DNA from: Acuticoccus sp963704595
GTDB lineage: Bacteria; Pseudomonadota; Alphaproteobacteria; Rhizobiales; Amorphaceae
Direction of reading: 5' to 3'
Length of the DNA: 64,000 nucleotides
Assembly (NCBI GenBank): GCA_963704595.1
Contig: OY969922.1
Coordinates: 4,526,001-4,590,000 of the forward strand
The notes under the pieces were generated by a model. It searched no databases. It saw nothing but the letters and a program-made list of their open reading frames with translations, and was not told the DNA's origin. Within the stretch, counting starts at the first letter, position 1. Every line of letters starts with the position of its first letter. The position numbers and the translations under genes are program-made. Positions 63,312 through 64,000 of this stretch are shown here, piece after piece.

Positions 63312-64000
63312 CAGCGCCACCTGATCCGGTAGCGCGACAGCCCCACGGCGACGACCATGAAGAGGAGCGCCGCGGCGAGGAGAACGTCGGCGATGTAGCT
63401 CGGCACCCCTGCGGCGCGGCTCATCGAGTCGGCGCCGACGAAGACCCCGGCCACGAAGATCGCCGCGAGGACGACGCCGAGCGGGTGGAGGAGCGCCAGC
63501 ATCGCGACGATGATGCCGGTGTAGCCGAAGCCGGGCGACAGATCCCGCGAGAGGTTGCCCTTGAGGCCCGCCACCTCCGAGAAGCCGGCGAGCGCGGCGA
63601 GCCCGCCGGAGAGGAGCGCGGTCCACACGAGGACGCGCTCCACCGGGATGCCGGCGAAGCGGGCCGCCTCGATGCCGAGGCCGACGGCGCGGATGCGGTA
63701 GCCGAGCACCGTGCGCGTCTCGATCAGCCAGACCAGCACCGCAGAGATGATTGCGAGGAGAAAACCCCAGTGGAGGCGGAGGCCCTCCACGATCCGCGGC
63801 AGGCGCGCCTCCTCGATGAGGCGAGCCGAGCGCGGCCAGCCCATCGCCCGCGGGTCCTTCAGCGGCCCTTCGAGGAGCCAGGAGACGATGAGGAGCGCGA
63901 CGAAGTTGAGGAGGAGCGTCGTCACCACCTCGTCGACGCCGAAGCGCGACTTCAGCATCACCGGGCCGAGGAGGACGAGGCCGCCGGCCGCCATCGCCGC
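63311..64000 (-). CDS. ABC transporter permease, BmpA/nucleoside type (YufP-like), partial
   Basis: The C-terminal 229 or so residues of the first permease of the same importer; the N-terminus lies beyond the right edge. 'FGVDEVVTTLLLNFVALLI', 'GYRIRAVGLGIEAARFAGI' and 'GFGYTGIIVAMLALLHPLG' are family-typical. Its stop overlaps the next ATG (TGATG). An ATPase and a lipoprotein binding protein would be expected further right. Confidence 0.88.
   Translation of the reverse strand, partial: AAMAAGGLVLLGPVMLKSRFGVDEVVTTLLLNFVALLIVSWLLEGPLKDPRAMGWPRSARLIEEARLPRIVEGLRLHWGFLLAIISAVLVWLIETRTVLGYRIRAVGLGIEAARFAGIPVERVLVWTALLSGGLAALAGFSEVAGLKGNLSRDLSPGFGYTGIIVAMLALLHPLGVVLAAIFVAGVFVGADSMSRAAGVPSYIADVLLAAALLFMVVAVGLSRYRIRWR

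Noticed and set aside
1..64000. CRISPR arrays, tRNA or rRNA genes, insertion sequences
   Set aside because: No regularly spaced repeats, clover-leaf or rRNA-like sequence, transposase or terminal inverted repeats were found by eye; a covariance-model search would be decisive.

Overview
The window is GC-rich DNA (roughly two-thirds G+C or more) from an alphaproteobacterium, most likely of the Hyphomicrobiales (Rhizobiales) type. The support is an Agrobacterium-style type VI secretion (T6SS) gene set with an OmpA-tailed TssL and a PpkA/PppA/FHA regulatory trio, a perfect match to the EcfG general-stress promoter ahead of a YciF-type protein, and many short ATGA-type gene overlaps. No rRNA, tRNA, CRISPR array, insertion sequence or replication origin was recognised, so placement below order is not possible.

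Layout. (1) 1-6.8 kb: a TetR regulator, an 18-bp palindrome, and a six-gene operon: NitT/TauT-type ABC permease, amidase, NAD-dependent epimerase, GNAT acetyltransferase, DHDPS/NAL aldolase and ABC ATPase. It looks like uptake plus catabolism of an unidentified amide; no solute-binding protein is present. (2) 6.8-10 kb: YciF/DUF892 protein, arginase, cold-shock protein and an SDR lacking the classical catalytic Tyr/Lys. (3) 10-31.4 kb: part of a T6SS locus (VgrG, DUF6931, FHA/TagH, TssK, TssL, TssM, TagF, PppA, PpkA, then TssA and PAAR), interrupted by an RTX-like autotransporter, a secreted caspase-fold protein and an OmpA protein. Sheath, tube, ClpV and most baseplate genes must lie elsewhere. 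(4) 31.4-38.1 kb: TauE/SafE exporter, fatty-acid hydroxylase, secreted rhodanese, and a signalling group (hybrid histidine kinase, Cys-less molybdopterin-fold protein, LuxR-type response regulator). (5) 38.2-43.6 kb: a 1190-residue autotransporter whose passenger starts with a beta-lactamase-family serine hydrolase, then MurJ. (6) 43.7-57.2 kb: the most unusual block, an aminophenol-type ring-cleavage and import cluster. It has a repeat-built flotillin, an IclR regulator fused to a 2-aminomuconate-deaminase-like Rid domain, two Rid proteins, both AmnA/AmnB-like dioxygenase subunits, a complete Liv-type ABC importer, an arylformamidase-like hydrolase, and a LivM permease fused to a second AmnA-like domain. 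(7) 57.2-64 kb: 4-oxalocrotonate tautomerase and SDR with a divergent LysR, a fatty-acid desaturase, a D-aminoacylase, and two permeases of a nucleoside/BmpA-type ABC system running off the right edge.

About 21 single-base frame breaks interrupt otherwise intact genes, and all but two behave as +1 insertions, often in short C or G runs. I read these as sequencing or assembly errors rather than gene decay, and give each affected gene as one CDS with the break positions stated.
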